DNA from: Chaetoderma sp. LZ-2023a
Taxonomy: Eukaryota > Mollusca > Caudofoveata > Chaetodermatida > Chaetodermatidae
Reading direction: 5' to 3'
Length of the DNA: 64,000 bases
NCBI GenBank assembly: GCA_034401795.1
Contig: CM067366.1
Location: 73,269,087-73,333,086, forward strand
The position numbers and the translations under genes are program-made. This document shows, piece by piece, positions 22,958-33,487 of the stretch; the stretch's first letter is position 1, and each line of letters begins with the position of its first letter. A model generated the notes under the pieces. It did no database searches, had not been told where the DNA came from, and saw only the letters and a program-made list of their open reading frames with translations.

Positions 22958-23503
22958 CAAAAACAGTATGTTGGCGAAACGAAAGATCGACTAAGATGCC
23001 GAGCAACTAGACACCTTTCAGATATTAGACTAGAGGAAGAAACACATGTTGCTGAACATTTTAATCTTCCTGATCATTTAGTCACTCGTGACTTTGAAAT
23101 TATGCCTATCGAACATCTACCTCTTTCAGATACAACAGAGGAAACTGATAAACAAAGAAAACTAAGAGAATCGTTTTGGATTAAAGAACTCCAAACACAA
23201 TGGCCAAGGGGCATAAATTCGGACCCAGGCCTCTCGGATCAACGTGAAATTATCCCATTTACTCTCACATACAATCGGAAAAATGTTGAAATTGCGAAAA
23301 TCTTAAAGGATGAGTATCACAAATTACAGGACAATTTAAAACAACCATTCAACAAGCGTCCAGTAATTGCATTTAAGAAAAATCCTAATCTATGTGACAT
23401 CTTAGTAAAAGCCAAACTGAAATAAGTGTTCAAAACATCAATCAATGATTTATCATTGTATACTAATCAGGCCATATGGCATCTCTTAAACAAAATTGAC
23501 AAT

Positions 23504-23561
23504 CTCAGGTGATAAAATAAGCAAAAATATTTTCAATTTTTTCAATTTTGAAAATTCTGAG
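23504..23561 (+). other. Weak SECIS-like hairpin downstream of ORF2
   Basis: CTCAG (23504) can pair with CTGAG (23557). Just inside are TGAT (23510) and TGAA (23549), which fit the UGAN/KGAW quartet, separated by 35 AT-rich bases with an A-run near the apex. The composition is so AT-rich that chance is likely. Confidence 0.15.
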
Positions 23562-23648
23562 CCGGTGCGTTTACAATATTACATACATACACTGATCTAT
23601 AAGGTATTTTTCTGGAAAAATATTGCAATTACTATTGCCCGTCACAAA

Positions 23649-24038
23649 CAGGGTTCGTACACCTTTCTATATTTGAAATTCCATGACTTTTCCATGACCA
23701 AAATTTACCATTTTCTGTGACTTTCATGAATTAATTACTAGTAGAGTTTTTATGACATAGCTACATAAATTATAACCCGAGTTATTCTGCAAATGTCTGA
23801 ATATTGCGTCTTGCAACAACCAAGCCAAAGTCTTGTTTTGATAAGCTATTGCCATAATTCTTATTTTATAGTGGTGATGGCCGTAATTTATGCCAACAGA
23901 TTTCTTTTATTTTTCATTATTACCATTTTCCATGACTTTTCCATGAAAAATGCTGATTTTCCATGACTCTCCAGGCCTGGAATTTAAATTGTCAAATTCC
24001 ATGACTTTCCAGGATTTCCATGACCAGTACAAACCCTG
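23649..24038. mobile_element. Non-autonomous hAT-like element, copy 1
   Basis: The ends CAGGGTTCGTAC and GTACAAACCCTG are inverted. The interior is rich in CCATGACTTTTCCATGA. CACAAA(CA) occurs directly at both edges (23643-23650 and 24039-24046), close to an 8-bp target duplication. A second copy is at 36896. Confidence 0.65.
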
Positions 24039-24248
24039 CACAAACATCACCTGTATGCTCTAGGCATTACACCACATAAACATAGCGCTGGAAGTTTCAT
24101 GTGTTCATTTTTTGTTTGCAATGATATTACCATTTTCAAACCCCTAAGCCTCTTGTCAAGGTCTGTCTGTGCATCATAAATTCTGCTCAATTGCAACTGA
24201 TAGAGTTCAGTTACTGGGTAGTTTAAGCCATTGGACTCTTCTGCAAAC

Positions 24249-24484
24249 TTAACACTTTAACACTCATATCAGCAAAAACGGCTTCTGCAGTGGTGGTCAG
24301 AAATGTCCATTAGCAGACCATGAGACCATTTTTGAAAATTTACCACTGGAATGGCTGGCTCGATAATCAACCTAGTCATTTCAGTGATAAATTTCCAAAA
24401 ATAGTCTTCTCTTGGTCTGCAAATGGACATTTTCTATAACAAAATTTTAATTTTCTAGATCAAATTCGAGAGTTAAAGAGTTAA
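24249..24484. mobile_element. MITE family A, full length
   Basis: Begins TTAACACTTTAACACTCATA and ends CGAGAGTTAAAGAGTTAA. Both outer arms and the core (GGCTGGCTCGATAATCAACC / TAGTCATTTC) are present. Confidence 0.85.
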
Positions 24485-24606
24485 TTGAGTGCAGTTTGAT
24501 TATAAAGATGCTGGACAAGACTTTAGTGCTGCTATCAGACAGAATCACATGTGACAATGTACTTAACTATCTGACTGCTACAAGCCATGACAATAACTTC
24601 AATGGC

Positions 24607-24765
24607 CAATAACTTTGGACCTGCTGAATATTATGAAAACAATTTGACTGAAAGTTGTTGGTTACTTAGCCACTAACAAATTTCAGTCAAATTGTTTTCA
24701 AAATATTCAGCATATTCCAGGGTTAGACCTTATGGAATGTGTGATCTGCAGAAATTCAGCTGGCA
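24607..24765. mobile_element. Longer repeat carrying hairpin B, copy 2
   Basis: The hairpin at 24622-24712 has the apex GGTTACTTAGCCACTAAC and CAATTTGACTGAAAGTTG arms. The flanks match 9840-10013, including CAGGGTTAGACCTTATGGAA and TCTGCAGAAATTCAGC. Confidence 0.65.
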
Positions 24766-25200
24766 GTAACAGTAGTAGATTCCATCCTGCGGGTCACAGT
24801 CAGAGATGATGACTTCGTCTAAGTTACAAATCGTCCTGATAAAAGTGAGTAAAATTTGACTAAACGTCGCTTCCGCATCTATATTTAGCCAGGTGCCAGA
24901 GTTATCTCCCATTAAATCCAGTTTTCTCATAATTCAGAAGCGATACCTCACTTAAATCTTGTCGGTCATAACTGTACATTCCAGATAAAACCTACGAATC
25001 ACCTATGATGCATCATCGATCACAAAGTGGCATGTCACTTTAAAATGTCAGTGTTAAGAATATTTCCGTTCTCGCTAAGATCCAATCATCCCGCTTTATA
25101 TGGACGGGGAAACCATAAAAGTATGAAAACGTTGTCTTCATCGTAGGTGCAAAAAATGCTTTTCCGATTTCTCACTGATCCATGTGTAAGTCGACATGAC
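24766..25200. other. No gene recognised
   Basis: A 66-codon minus-strand frame (24730-24930) contains the GGGAGATAACTC repeat motif, so I do not treat it as an exon. Confidence 0.4.
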
Positions 25201-25209
25201 AGTGGCAAA

Positions 25210-25522
25210 TGGAGGCATAATCCCACGAGAGGTGTAGGGGTGACAAACTCAGTTTTAATATCGGCCCACTTTACTGTAGCCACATTACGGGCTGAGGTCT
25301 ATCAAGAAAGCCAGTTTTATCTATGCCCTGCCCATCTCTATTTAAGCTCCACCCACACTTTGCCCGTGTTGAAATCAATCGATCCCTACACTCACTGAAT
25401 AGCAATTTCCATAAAACTATACAGGTAAGTTATTTATTATTTTGAAACTAATTTGAATGGGTGCTGTTGCTCCCTATGGCAGCAACGGTGTCCAGTTAAA
25501 TTAATTTCAAAATATTTAACAG
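25210..25522 (-). repeat. Dispersed composite repeat, reverse copy
   Basis: CTATGCCCTGCCCATCTCTA and AAGCTCCACCCACACTTTG are the reverse complement of the GC-rich tail seen at 620-960 and 56948-57310. A hairpin B follows at 25427-25522 (GCTGTTGCTCCCTATGGCAG apex). Confidence 0.65.
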
Positions 25523-25572
25523 AATGTGTATTAAATAGTCACTATCATAATTACCACAGACATGCAATTCAA

Positions 25573-25696
25573 ACTGTTTCGATAAGCAAGCCAGTCATTC
25601 CAGTGGTAAATTTTCAAAAACAGTAATTTCTTGGTCTACAAACAGACATTTTCTATGAGAAAACGGAGTGTCTTGAACAAATTCGATGGTTAAAGT
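25573..25696. mobile_element. MITE family A, half copy
   Basis: Starts inside the core (GATAAGCAAGCCAGTCATTC) and keeps the TTTCTTGGTCTACAAACAG arm and a GGTTAAAG end. The left half is missing. Confidence 0.6.
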
Positions 25697-25728
25697 GTAG
25701 GCAAGACATTGTTATCATTTCATGAATC

Positions 25729-25948
25729 TTAACCATTTAACACGCATATGAGCCAAAAACAGCTTCTACAGTGGTCTTGAGAAATATCCATTTGCAGACC
25801 AAGAGAAAACAATCTTTGAAAATTTACAACTGGCCAGGAATGAGTCTCGATAACCGAGCCAATCATTCCAGTGGTAAATTTGTAAAACAGTCTTCTCTTG
25901 GTTTGAAATTTGAAATTTTCTTGAACAAGTTTACAGCTTAAAGGTTAA
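25729..25948. mobile_element. MITE family A, full length
   Basis: Begins TTAACCATTTAACACGCATA and ends AGCTTAAAGGTTAA. The core is GTCTCGATAACCGAGCCAAT. Confidence 0.8.
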
Positions 25949-26567
25949 GATAGGTAAGGTACTTGCTAAATTACAGCACCGAGAGCTTAGGTCATGTTTT
26001 ATGAATTCGGGGCCCAGGAAATAGTGGCTCTAATTCATGACCACATATCATAAAGGGCCACCTGTTGTAAGTGGTCACCTGTCTTAAAGAACCACTTGTT
26101 CAGCCTAGTCCCAATAGTTTTGCCCATTCCTTCATTTTCTACCGTGTGACAAGTTTTAAAATGTTCTTATTTGAAATCAGTTATTTCTTAATTCAGCCAC
26201 TCGATGTCGAACAAATCTATCAAACGATGAAGATTAGGTAATCATCATGTGACATTTCATGAAGACACACACTCTCAACACTGCCGAGAAACGTGTTTCA
26301 GGATTTGTTCCTCGGTCATGTCCCTTGCATCGAGAAAGGTAATCAGTGTGCCATTACAGGAAGCCACTGGACAAAATGCAGAAAATCTGCAGCTAATTTC
26401 TCTCATTTGTCCTGGGATCAGGGACAGTACAGGAGCGTGGTTAGCTGACGGGAAAACAGATTTACTCTGATCAAAACTTGGGCTATATTTAGCTCAAAGT
26501 GTATCCAAGTATAGCGATTCAATTGTAAAGGGAAAATTCAAACATCACTGTCATGCCACTGCATTAC
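25949..26567. other. No gene recognised
   Basis: A 73-codon plus frame (26249-26470) has no recognisable domain. Nothing else is seen. Confidence 0.4.
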
Positions 26568-26770
26568 TTAACTCTTGGCACTCTGACGTTAAAATTTTAA
26601 ATTTTCAAATTAAATTAAAAGATGAACTGGTGTTCATTTTTAAACAAATTTGGTGGAAGATGGTGCTGTCATAGACAGCAACATCGTCCACCAAATTTGT
26701 TCAAAAATGTACACCAGTTTCTTTGCTACCGGCACTGTAAAAAGATAGAATGTTGATAGCAGAGTAATTC
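26568..26770. mobile_element. Hairpin family C, unexpanded copy
   Basis: Starts TTAACTCTTGGCACTCTGAC. The palindrome is GTGGAAGATGGTGCTGTC / GACAGCAACATCGTCCAC with ATA at the apex. This is the single-copy ancestor form of the 14-bp array locus at 34307-35173. Confidence 0.7.
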
Positions 26771-27164
26771 AGAGTGAGAGTCATGACAAAAAGACAATAC
26801 ATTTCTATATGTTCCACATGTACAGCTACAAAATATATATCTGTGGATATAATAATTCTGAGGTGAAACTGATGTTCCGATTCTCATGCAGAAACCATCT
26901 TTTCATATGCAAATATTTAAACAGCGATATATGGAATATACCGTAACCATACTTATAAATGGAGTTTGAATAGAGAACAATTTCCTTTATGTATTTAAAA
27001 ATATCATTGGTGAAACGATCAGAAAACTAGAAAATGTTGTTTGACTCAGAGGGCCCTGCAATCACTGGAAATACCTTTCTCTATGTAGTAGGTAGGAATT
27101 TCTTTGAAACCTTCATACTATCAAAAATTAAAATTAAAAAACAAAAATAGGTTAAATATTTTGG

Positions 27165-27610
27165 GTGGAAATTGGCCTTTTAATGCAAAAACTTAAGATT
27201 TTTGTTAATTTACTTGTTTAAAAATAAAAGTTTTCTACGTTTTTGCATTAAAAAGCCAGTTTTCACCGAAAATCTTGGACCTATATAAGTAAATCCTCCA
27301 AAAGGTATGTCTACCCGTCACAAAGCTACTTGCTAAGTTTCATTAAATTATTTTAAGCGATTCCATACAATATGCCGATTATGTGAATATTGACAAAAAT
27401 CGTGAGTTTTCGTATTAAAATGCCCATTTTCACCAAAAATATGTTCCTTCAAAGGGCACATCTAGACATCATAAAGAAGCCACCTGCCAAGTTTCATTAA
27501 ATTATTTTAAGCGATTCTGTATAATATTGTGTTTACGAGGAAATTGACAAAAATCCTGAGTTTTTACATTAAAAAGCCCATTTTCACCCAAAATATTGGC
27601 TCTAACAAGG
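27165..27610. repeat. Diverged tandem plus inverted repeat
   Basis: A unit with GAGTTTT..ATTAAAA.GCC.ATTTTCACC and CAAGTTTCATTAAATTATTT TAAGCGATTC recurs at about 27216, 27392 and 27547. A reverse-complement copy of its start lies at about 27165-27210, so the left part can fold back. Confidence 0.6.
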
Positions 27611-27619
27611 TGAATTCTT

Positions 27620-28050
27620 CAAAAGGCCCTAATTATCCAGCATGAGCAATCAGAGATTGCAAACTCCCAGTTTTTGTGAATGATAGGGTGACCACAATTA
27701 TATGGCTATATAAGTAATTGAATTCCACAGAAATAAATGTCCACCACTTATTTAAGAAATACCCTTTTTTATAATTTATGAGAATTTTAAGAGTGGGCAT
27801 TTTACATAGAGACGTCAGCAAGACTTAGTGCGGCCCATTTGGAAGATTAGAGGGACCCTACGAAAGAGTGGTCTTATTACAGAGGCGATCAGCAAGTGTA
27901 GTATGACCACATTCTTAATTTTGGTGCATGCATGTTGTCAAATAAATGTACACTCATGAACATGCGCGCATGCACATGCACGCACGCACACACACACATG
28001 CACGCTCATGAACGTATCACATCCAAAGATGGTGAATGATAGCGTAACCC
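27620..28050. other. No gene; CA/CG-rich microsatellite
   Basis: CATGCACGCACGCACACACA-type sequence lies at about 27960-28010. Otherwise this is unremarkable AT-rich DNA. Confidence 0.5.
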
Positions 28051-28051
28051 G

Positions 28052-28291
28052 TTAACCCTTAAACGCTCAAATTTGTTCAAGAAAATTTCAATTTTCTCAT
28101 AGAAAATCTCCATTTGCAAACAAAGAGAAGACTGTTTTTGGAAATTTACCACTGGAATGACTGGCTCGGTTATAGATCCAGTCATTCTAGTTGTAAATTT
28201 TCAAAAACAGCCTTCTCTTGGTCTGCAAATGGACAATTCTCAAGATCACTACAGAAGCCATTTTTGGCCGACATGAGTGTTAAAGGGTTAA
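28052..28291. mobile_element. MITE family A, full length
   Basis: Begins TTAACCCTTAAACGCTCAAA and ends TGAGTGTTAAAGGGTTAA. It has the core CTGGCTCGGTTATAGATCCA and both distinct outer arms. It is one of the best-preserved copies. Confidence 0.9.
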
Positions 28292-28519
28292 TAGTGAAAC
28301 CAGCTAAAACCAGCCGCTGCAGTGGTCCTGAGAAATTGGCCCTATTACACAACAAGAGAAAACTATTTTTGATAATTTACTGCTGGAATTTCTGCTTCAA
28401 TAACTGAGCAAGTCATTCGAGTGGCAAGTTTTTAAAAAAACCACATTTCTCTTGGCTTGCAAATGAACAGTCAATAAGCAAAGATTTTGATTTTCTTGAC
28501 CACATTTTACTATTAAAGA
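28288..28519. mobile_element. MITE family A, variant ends, abutting the previous copy
   Basis: Shares the TTAA of the preceding copy. It contains CCGCTGCAGTGGTCCTGAGA, a decayed core and GATTTTCTTGACCACATTT. Confidence 0.7.
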
Positions 28520-28674
28520 CTAAAATGAATTTGTGTGAAAACTGCACGAATAGAAACAGCCTCTCGCTGAGCGATTGCCGGTATTTATAAGCGAGTAGAT
28601 ATCTCATATAGACACACATGAGCAGGAGTATTGACCAGAAAGATGAACTCTAAGTATGTCTATACAGATTACTG

Positions 28675-28830
28675 TTTAACACTCAAATTCACTAAATGAA
28701 AATTTTAATTTTCTCACAGAAAATGTCATTTTGTCAACCAAGAGATTATTTTTTACTTCTATTGGTCTGCAAATAGGCATTTCAAAGAGAAGTGCAGAAT
28801 CGGTTTTTAGCTGATTTGAGTGTTCAACCT
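28675..28830. mobile_element. MITE family A, core-deleted
   Basis: Keeps the two different outer arms (CTCAAATTCACTAAATGAAA; GATTTGAGTGTTCAACC) but lacks the palindromic core. Confidence 0.6.
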
Positions 28831-28834
28831 TTAT

Positions 28835-29405
28835 ACAGATGTCTAGAGAGTGATAATTAACACTCCATTGGCAACATACCAAGTACGGTACATACAGCAA
28901 ATCAATGTCCAGACGGTATTATTGACTGGCTTTAACGATTGCGGGAACTTGTAGAGAGGAAAGCTGAAATGTCACACATAGTCATCTTCATCATAGAGCC
29001 GTAGTCATCACCACAGACGTCATCATACTCCCCCCTACCACCACCCCCCACCCCCAACACACAGTCATCACCGCAATCACTGGCCCCATCACCACATAAG
29101 TAAATCTGTTTGGGACGATGGCCAGAAGATAATAGTGCCAGCGTCGCCTCGAGGTTTGGAAATGACAATGCAATCTACATGTCCATAATGATTACACGCA
29201 TGCACTAAAAACGGATTTGGAAGGAAGGAAATGTATTCAATCCATAGATAGATAGATAGAAAGTGCATTTATATTGTGCTGACCTCCATGCGATTGCATG
29301 CTCTAAGCGCTGCACATCTGATTTGACTGGTAATAATTGCTACAAGTTTCAATTTCTATTTGGGAATAAATATATAATGAAATAGAATTGGTGAATTATT
29401 TAAAG
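28835..29405. other. No gene recognised
   Basis: Includes a C-rich stretch (29030-29060), a GATA microsatellite (29247-29263), and a TTTATATTGTGCTGACC... AAGCGCTGCACA phrase typical of dispersed repeats. Confidence 0.4.
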
Positions 29406-29406
29406 T

Positions 29407-29633
29407 CTCCAATGGCCAAATTTGGTCGGGAATAACAAAATATTTGAATGTCCATTTTGAGACTAGGAGAAGACTATTTTTGAAAATTTAACACTGAAAT
29501 GGCTGGCTCGGGTTATCGAGCCAGTCACTTCAGTTGTAAATTTTCAAAAATACTATTCTCTTGGCCTGCAAATGGCCACACCTCAAGACCACTGAAGAGG
29601 TTGGTTTTGGCCGGCTTTAGCATGAAAGGATTA
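29407..29633. mobile_element. MITE family A
   Basis: The core GGCTCGGGTTATCGAGCC is intact, and the outer arms are moderately diverged (CAATGGCCAAATTTGGTC; GCATGAAAGGATTA). Confidence 0.7.
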
Positions 29634-29639
29634 GATTCT

Positions 29640-30535
29640 GTAATTGAACAACAGAAACCTAATTCCAAACTCACCATGATTTTTTGTGGACAATGTAATT
29701 TGTCTAAATTATATTAACTAATTTTCTGATGCCAATGGCCTTGACCTTTTGAGTGAGGGAAAACAGGTTAAGCAAACCCTTGATGAAAGACAGTCACAAA
29801 AAAACTTTTAAGTCAGCGATCACCGCTAGTTAGATGATTGCCTCTGGTGGCTAAACACTCATCGCAATCAAAGTCGCACTAACCTTATTTATAGTCAGGA
29901 CTCCAGCAATTCCTTAAATGGAAAATCTTTCAGCTAGATGTTTGTTCACTGTGATTGGCTTTCATGAACGAACCTCATCTCGGACAGTAACAGAGACAGA
30001 AACTGCCCGAACTGTTGACTGACGAATATTCAATTAAGAAACGTCTTTGTATTTCATCTATAGGTACGCTGTAGAAAGTGCAAAGAGCAACCATATCTGA
30101 CACGACGCTGTCAATCGATGATGCTGCTTTTATCATCAGTTGTCGATGACGATCACATGATTGTCGTAGGTGCTGTCTCTCCGTCATCAGAAAACAAATG
30201 AAAAACAAATACAAAGAGGGAACAAATTAAATTAAGGATACATTTTTATCCAATTATCGCGAGAACAAACACAGAATGTCCGCAGTGACAAGGCTGATGG
30301 CTTTATACCCTTATCAGTCTGGAAGTTATGGACAGTAGTTACCACACCATTGCTAAACTAACTGATAATTTTTGAAAATGATTGATTCTTAAGGCAGTAA
30401 CATGTTTCAGTCCAATCATCTTCAAAATATCTAGGCGGTTTCTTACTAATCTCCATTATAATCACCAGATATGTATTGATGCTATGAAAATGGCCAACTT
30501 TTGCAATCTGACTGGGTCAGAAATAAGATGACGGA
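29640..30535. other. No gene recognised
   Basis: A 79-codon minus frame (29975-30214) has ordinary composition but no recognisable domain. A degenerate hairpin B lies at 30362-30433. Confidence 0.4.
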
Positions 30536-30715
30536 TTTTTGTAATTTCATTTTGAGAATAGGAATATGAGAATGATTCGTCTAAACCATTTCAGCTGTGA
30601 ATTCACCTGAAACCGGATTTTGGTTACCCAAAGGATTGAATTCTTGCAAAGCAACTGTTTTATAATAAGTTTTCTTCAAGTTTAGTCCTGACTAATTTAT
30701 GCAAAACTTTCTTTC

Positions 30716-30956
30716 ATAACCCTTTAACCTTCGAATTTGTTCAAGAAAATCTAAATTTTCTCATTGAAAATGTCGATTTTCAGACCAACAGAAGACTATT
30801 TTTGAAAATCTATCATTGGAATGACTGGCTCGTTTATCGAGTCAGTCATTTCAGTGGTAAATTTTCAAAAGTAGTCTTCTCTTGATCTTCAAACTGACAT
30901 TCCTTAAGACCACTGCAGAAGCTGGGTTTTTTGCTGATTGAGAGCTAAAGGGTTAA
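30716..30956. mobile_element. MITE family A, full length
   Basis: Begins TAACCCTTTAACCTTCGAAT and ends AAAGGGTTAA. The core is CTGGCTCGTTTATCGAGTCA. It sits at the same place as the copy at 33650 within a duplicated block, so the insertion is older than the duplication. Confidence 0.85.
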
Positions 30957-31202
30957 ACAAGAGTTCTGCGGAATTAAGTCTTGTGTGTGTGTTTCTAATA
31001 TTTGATAAATATTATATAAGCTCAGATGTTTTGCCAAATGCCAAAAATATAATTCCGAATAAATGGTTTGATCGAATAAATTTTGAAACCCAAAATCAAG
31101 CGGATTAGGCAGGCCACAGTGAAGAAAAGGAAATTTTGAATTGAATGAATCAGATTGGTTGATGCGGTTACCAGAGAAGTGTACTGACTCTTGGCAAGGC
31201 GA

Positions 31203-31206
<4 letters not shown>

Positions 31207-31281
<75 letters not shown>

Positions 31282-31299
31282 TACACACACACACGCACA
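31207..31299. repeat. (CA)n microsatellite
   Basis: Long CA run with CATA and CACG interruptions at the right end. Confidence 0.95.
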
Positions 31300-31317
31300 C
31301 ACACGCACAAAACCATA

Positions 31318-31546
31318 TTAACCTGTCAATGGTCAAGCTGATCAAAACTGGCATCTGCAGTCCTCTTAAGGAATGCCCATTTGCAGGCCACGAGGATACT
31401 ATTTTCAAACTTTATCACTAGAATGACTGGCTCGATAACCGAGCCAGTCATTCCAGTGATAAAATTTATAAAAATTGTTTTCTCTTGGGCTGCAAAAGGA
31501 CATTCACTGAACATAAATTTATCCTTTGTTTAATATTGTCCATTAA
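31318..31546. mobile_element. MITE family A, variant ends
   Basis: Begins TTAACCTGTCAATGGTCAAG. The core GCTCGATAACCGAGC is perfect, and the copy ends near CCATTAA. It corresponds to the copy at 34007. Confidence 0.8.
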
Positions 31547-31548
31547 CC

Positions 31549-31786
31549 ACCATTTAACACTGAAATTTGTTCAATAAAATTTCAATTTTCTGATAGAAAA
31601 TGTCCTTATGCAGATCAAGATAAGACTATTTTTGAAAATGTACACACTGGAATGACTGGCTCCGTTATCGAGCCAGTCATTCAAGAGGTAAATTTTCAAA
31701 AATAGTCTTTTCTTGAGCTGAAAATGGACATTTCTCAAGACCACTGCAGAAGCTGTTTTTGGATGATGTGAGCCTTAAAGGGTTGA
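31549..31786. mobile_element. MITE family A
   Basis: Begins CCATTTAACACTGAAATTTG and ends CCTTAAAGGGTTGA. The core is GGCTCCGTTATCGAGCC. Confidence 0.8.
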
Positions 31787-31789
31787 TAC

Positions 31790-32450
31790 TAAATAGAAAT
31801 CTGTAACATATCTTACCATGAATTTCACGTAGCTTGTCTCATGAATTGAAGGAGCAAATACCTTTAGGAAGTGAACAAAACAATAATACGCAGTAAACTT
31901 TCGAAACACTGCAAGACAAAGCTGTAGATTGGCGATATGCTCACAAAACAAGATAAAACTTACTGTTGAATGTTTTGGACATAATTGGATTGGAGAAATT
32001 GCTGTATATAAGGCAAGCAATGTTTTCAAATCCACTTATGCTCAAAATATTCAACAGAACATTTCTTACTAACTAACAGGCTTCTGTTTTTATTTTGGAA
32101 ACATGTTAGGTTATTTCTGAGTTGTACCACACACCCACCCACACCCACCCACACCCACACGCATGATCAGAATACCCTCTTCTCGTTACGTGGCTAATAA
32201 AATTAATTGCTTCATTTTATATCAACAAACCAAAATCTAAAATATTTAAACAAATGCCATGACAAGGGAGATAACTTTGAACATGCACACATCTTATTAT
32301 TAAACCAGTAAGAATAACTTCCCTTGTTGTGACATGCACAAATCTTACTAGATAGAACACTTTGTCTGATAGCCTCCCTGATTGTGACATATCTTTGACC
32401 AGAAGTGGTTCAACCGCTGTTGCTTAAAGTGTTTAATGGTCAAACAAGAA
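31790..32450. other. No gene; hairpin B fragment and block II start
   Basis: A degenerate hairpin B lies at 31980-32062. From about 32200 the sequence (CAAAATCTAAAATATTTAAA, ATGACAAGGGAGATAA) matches 36380-36545. Confidence 0.5.
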
Positions 32451-33487
32451 TTGCTTCTGCCTTGAGGAATGTCTATTACTTCTGCCTTGAGGAATGTCCA
32501 TTGCTTCTGCCTTGAGTAATGTCTATTACTTCTGCCTTGAGGAATGTCCATTGCTTCTGCCTTGAGGAATGTCTATTACTTCTGCCTTGAGGAATGTCCA
32601 TTGCTTCTGCCTTGAGGATTGTCCATTGTTTCAACCTCGAGTATGTCCATTACTTCTGCCTCGAGTAATGTCCATTACTTCTGCCATTGCTTCTGCCTTG
32701 AGGAATGTCTATTACTTCTGCCTTGAGGAATGTCCATTGTTTCAGCCTCGAGTATGTCCATTACTTCTGCCTCGAGTAATGTCCATTACTTCTGCCATTG
32801 CTTCTGCCTTGAGGAATGTCCATTGCTTCTGCCTTGAGGAATGTCCATTGCTTCTACCTTGAGGAATGTCCATTGCTTCAATCTTGAGGAATGTCCATTT
32901 GCTTTATATACAAAATATAACCACATCAAAGAACTTGCAGGAATGGAGAAAAGGTTGAGTCAGAAATATTTGCGCAACCTTTACGCAAAACAACACCCCC
33001 TCCCCTCCCCCCCCCCCCCATCCACATGGTTTAAAGTTATATGATTATAAAAGCAGTAAAGCAAAGTTAGCTTTGTCACAAGCTCTAATTGATATGATAA
33101 TATATATTTCTGTAATAAATCCCTTCACCACTTCCTAAAATCTCCAAGCCTCTAGGAGCCTCTAGAATCATGGATACCTGGTTTAAAATAGTGCATCATT
33201 TTGCACAAAATATGCGGTATGTTAAAAAAGTCAGCTTATATTTATCTTTACAAAGCCTTGCTTGTCCTGCTCTTTTCTCTATTCATGTGCACAGCGCTAT
33301 ACTAAATTGTGTAATTCTGTTCAAGGGAGACAACTCTGTAGTTTGTCATCAATAATATTATGGTTATCTCCCATAAAATCACATGATAATATTCAAAGAA
33401 ATCATGTAAGTTGTAGAATATTTAAAGAAATGATTTGATTGAAAACTGTTGTCCAATTAGTATCAACTACTCAAATTTGTTCATGAA
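32200..33487 (+). repeat. Segmental duplication block II, copy 1
   Basis: Anchors shared in order with 36380-38060 include ATGACAAGGGAGATAA, CACTTCCTAAAATCTCCAAG, CTAGAATCATGGA, CAAGGGAGACAACTCTGTA, TCATCAATAATATTATG and GATTTGATTGAAAACTGTT. The 25-bp array lies only in this copy. Confidence 0.7.
32456..32895 (+). repeat. 25-bp minisatellite derived from a MITE A arm
   Basis: The unit is ATTGCTTCTGCCTTGAGGAA TGTCC, with TTGC/TTAC and GAGGAA/GAGTAA variants and a few 24-bp units. About 17 units are present, with an internal higher-order repeat (32581-32700 resembles 32710-32815). The unit matches the family A outer arm GCTTCTGCAGTGGTCTTGAG followed by AAATGTCCATTT with AGTGGT deleted, and the last unit ends in the arm sequence GGAATGTCCATTTGC. 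Confidence 0.85.

Larger units (their letters stand above)
21111..23425 (+). pseudogene. ORF2 of the Penelope-like element: reverse transcriptase and GIY-YIG endonuclease
   Basis: The N-terminal part (21111 to about 21408) carries the Penelope-type NLT..L...LL.LGL.FVPTPK motif. A frame change near 21408-21413, in a TGTGTG run, leads to the main frame. Reverse transcriptase motifs follow in order: KPADKGSATVIMD; PGRPIISD; LITMDVDAMYTNI (catalytic Asp); GCAMGKRFSPGFANLYM; YRRYLDDIFMIW (catalytic Asp-Asp); VDFLDVTLYKG. The C-terminal GIY-YIG domain starts at VIYLISC, with YVGETKDRLR and a later Glu in RESFWIKEL. In a Penelope-like element this enzyme cuts target DNA and primes reverse transcription. 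One in-frame TGA (22955-22957) falls where these proteins usually have the second Cys of a Cys-x-x-Cys. The stop is TAA at 23423. Catalytic residues look intact. Confidence 0.9.
30540..31546 (+). repeat. Segmental duplication block I, copy 1
   Basis: GAATATGAGAATGATTCGTC, TTTTCTTCAAGTTTAGTCCT, AATTCTGCGGAATTAAGTCT-like text, GTACTGACTCTTGGCA and ACAAAACCATATTAAC all recur in the same order at 33488-34193. In this copy a CA microsatellite has expanded between the last two anchors. Confidence 0.8.

Noticed and set aside
19000-24000. Hammerhead ribozyme of the kind found in Penelope-like terminal repeats
   Set aside because: I searched for CTGATGA followed by GAAA in a plausible arrangement around the element and found none.
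24730-24930. Minus-strand exon
   Set aside because: It includes a copy of a dispersed repeat motif (GGGAGATAACTC).
29975-30214. 79-codon minus frame as an exon
   Set aside because: Plausible composition but no homology I can recognise and no convincing splice sites at both ends.
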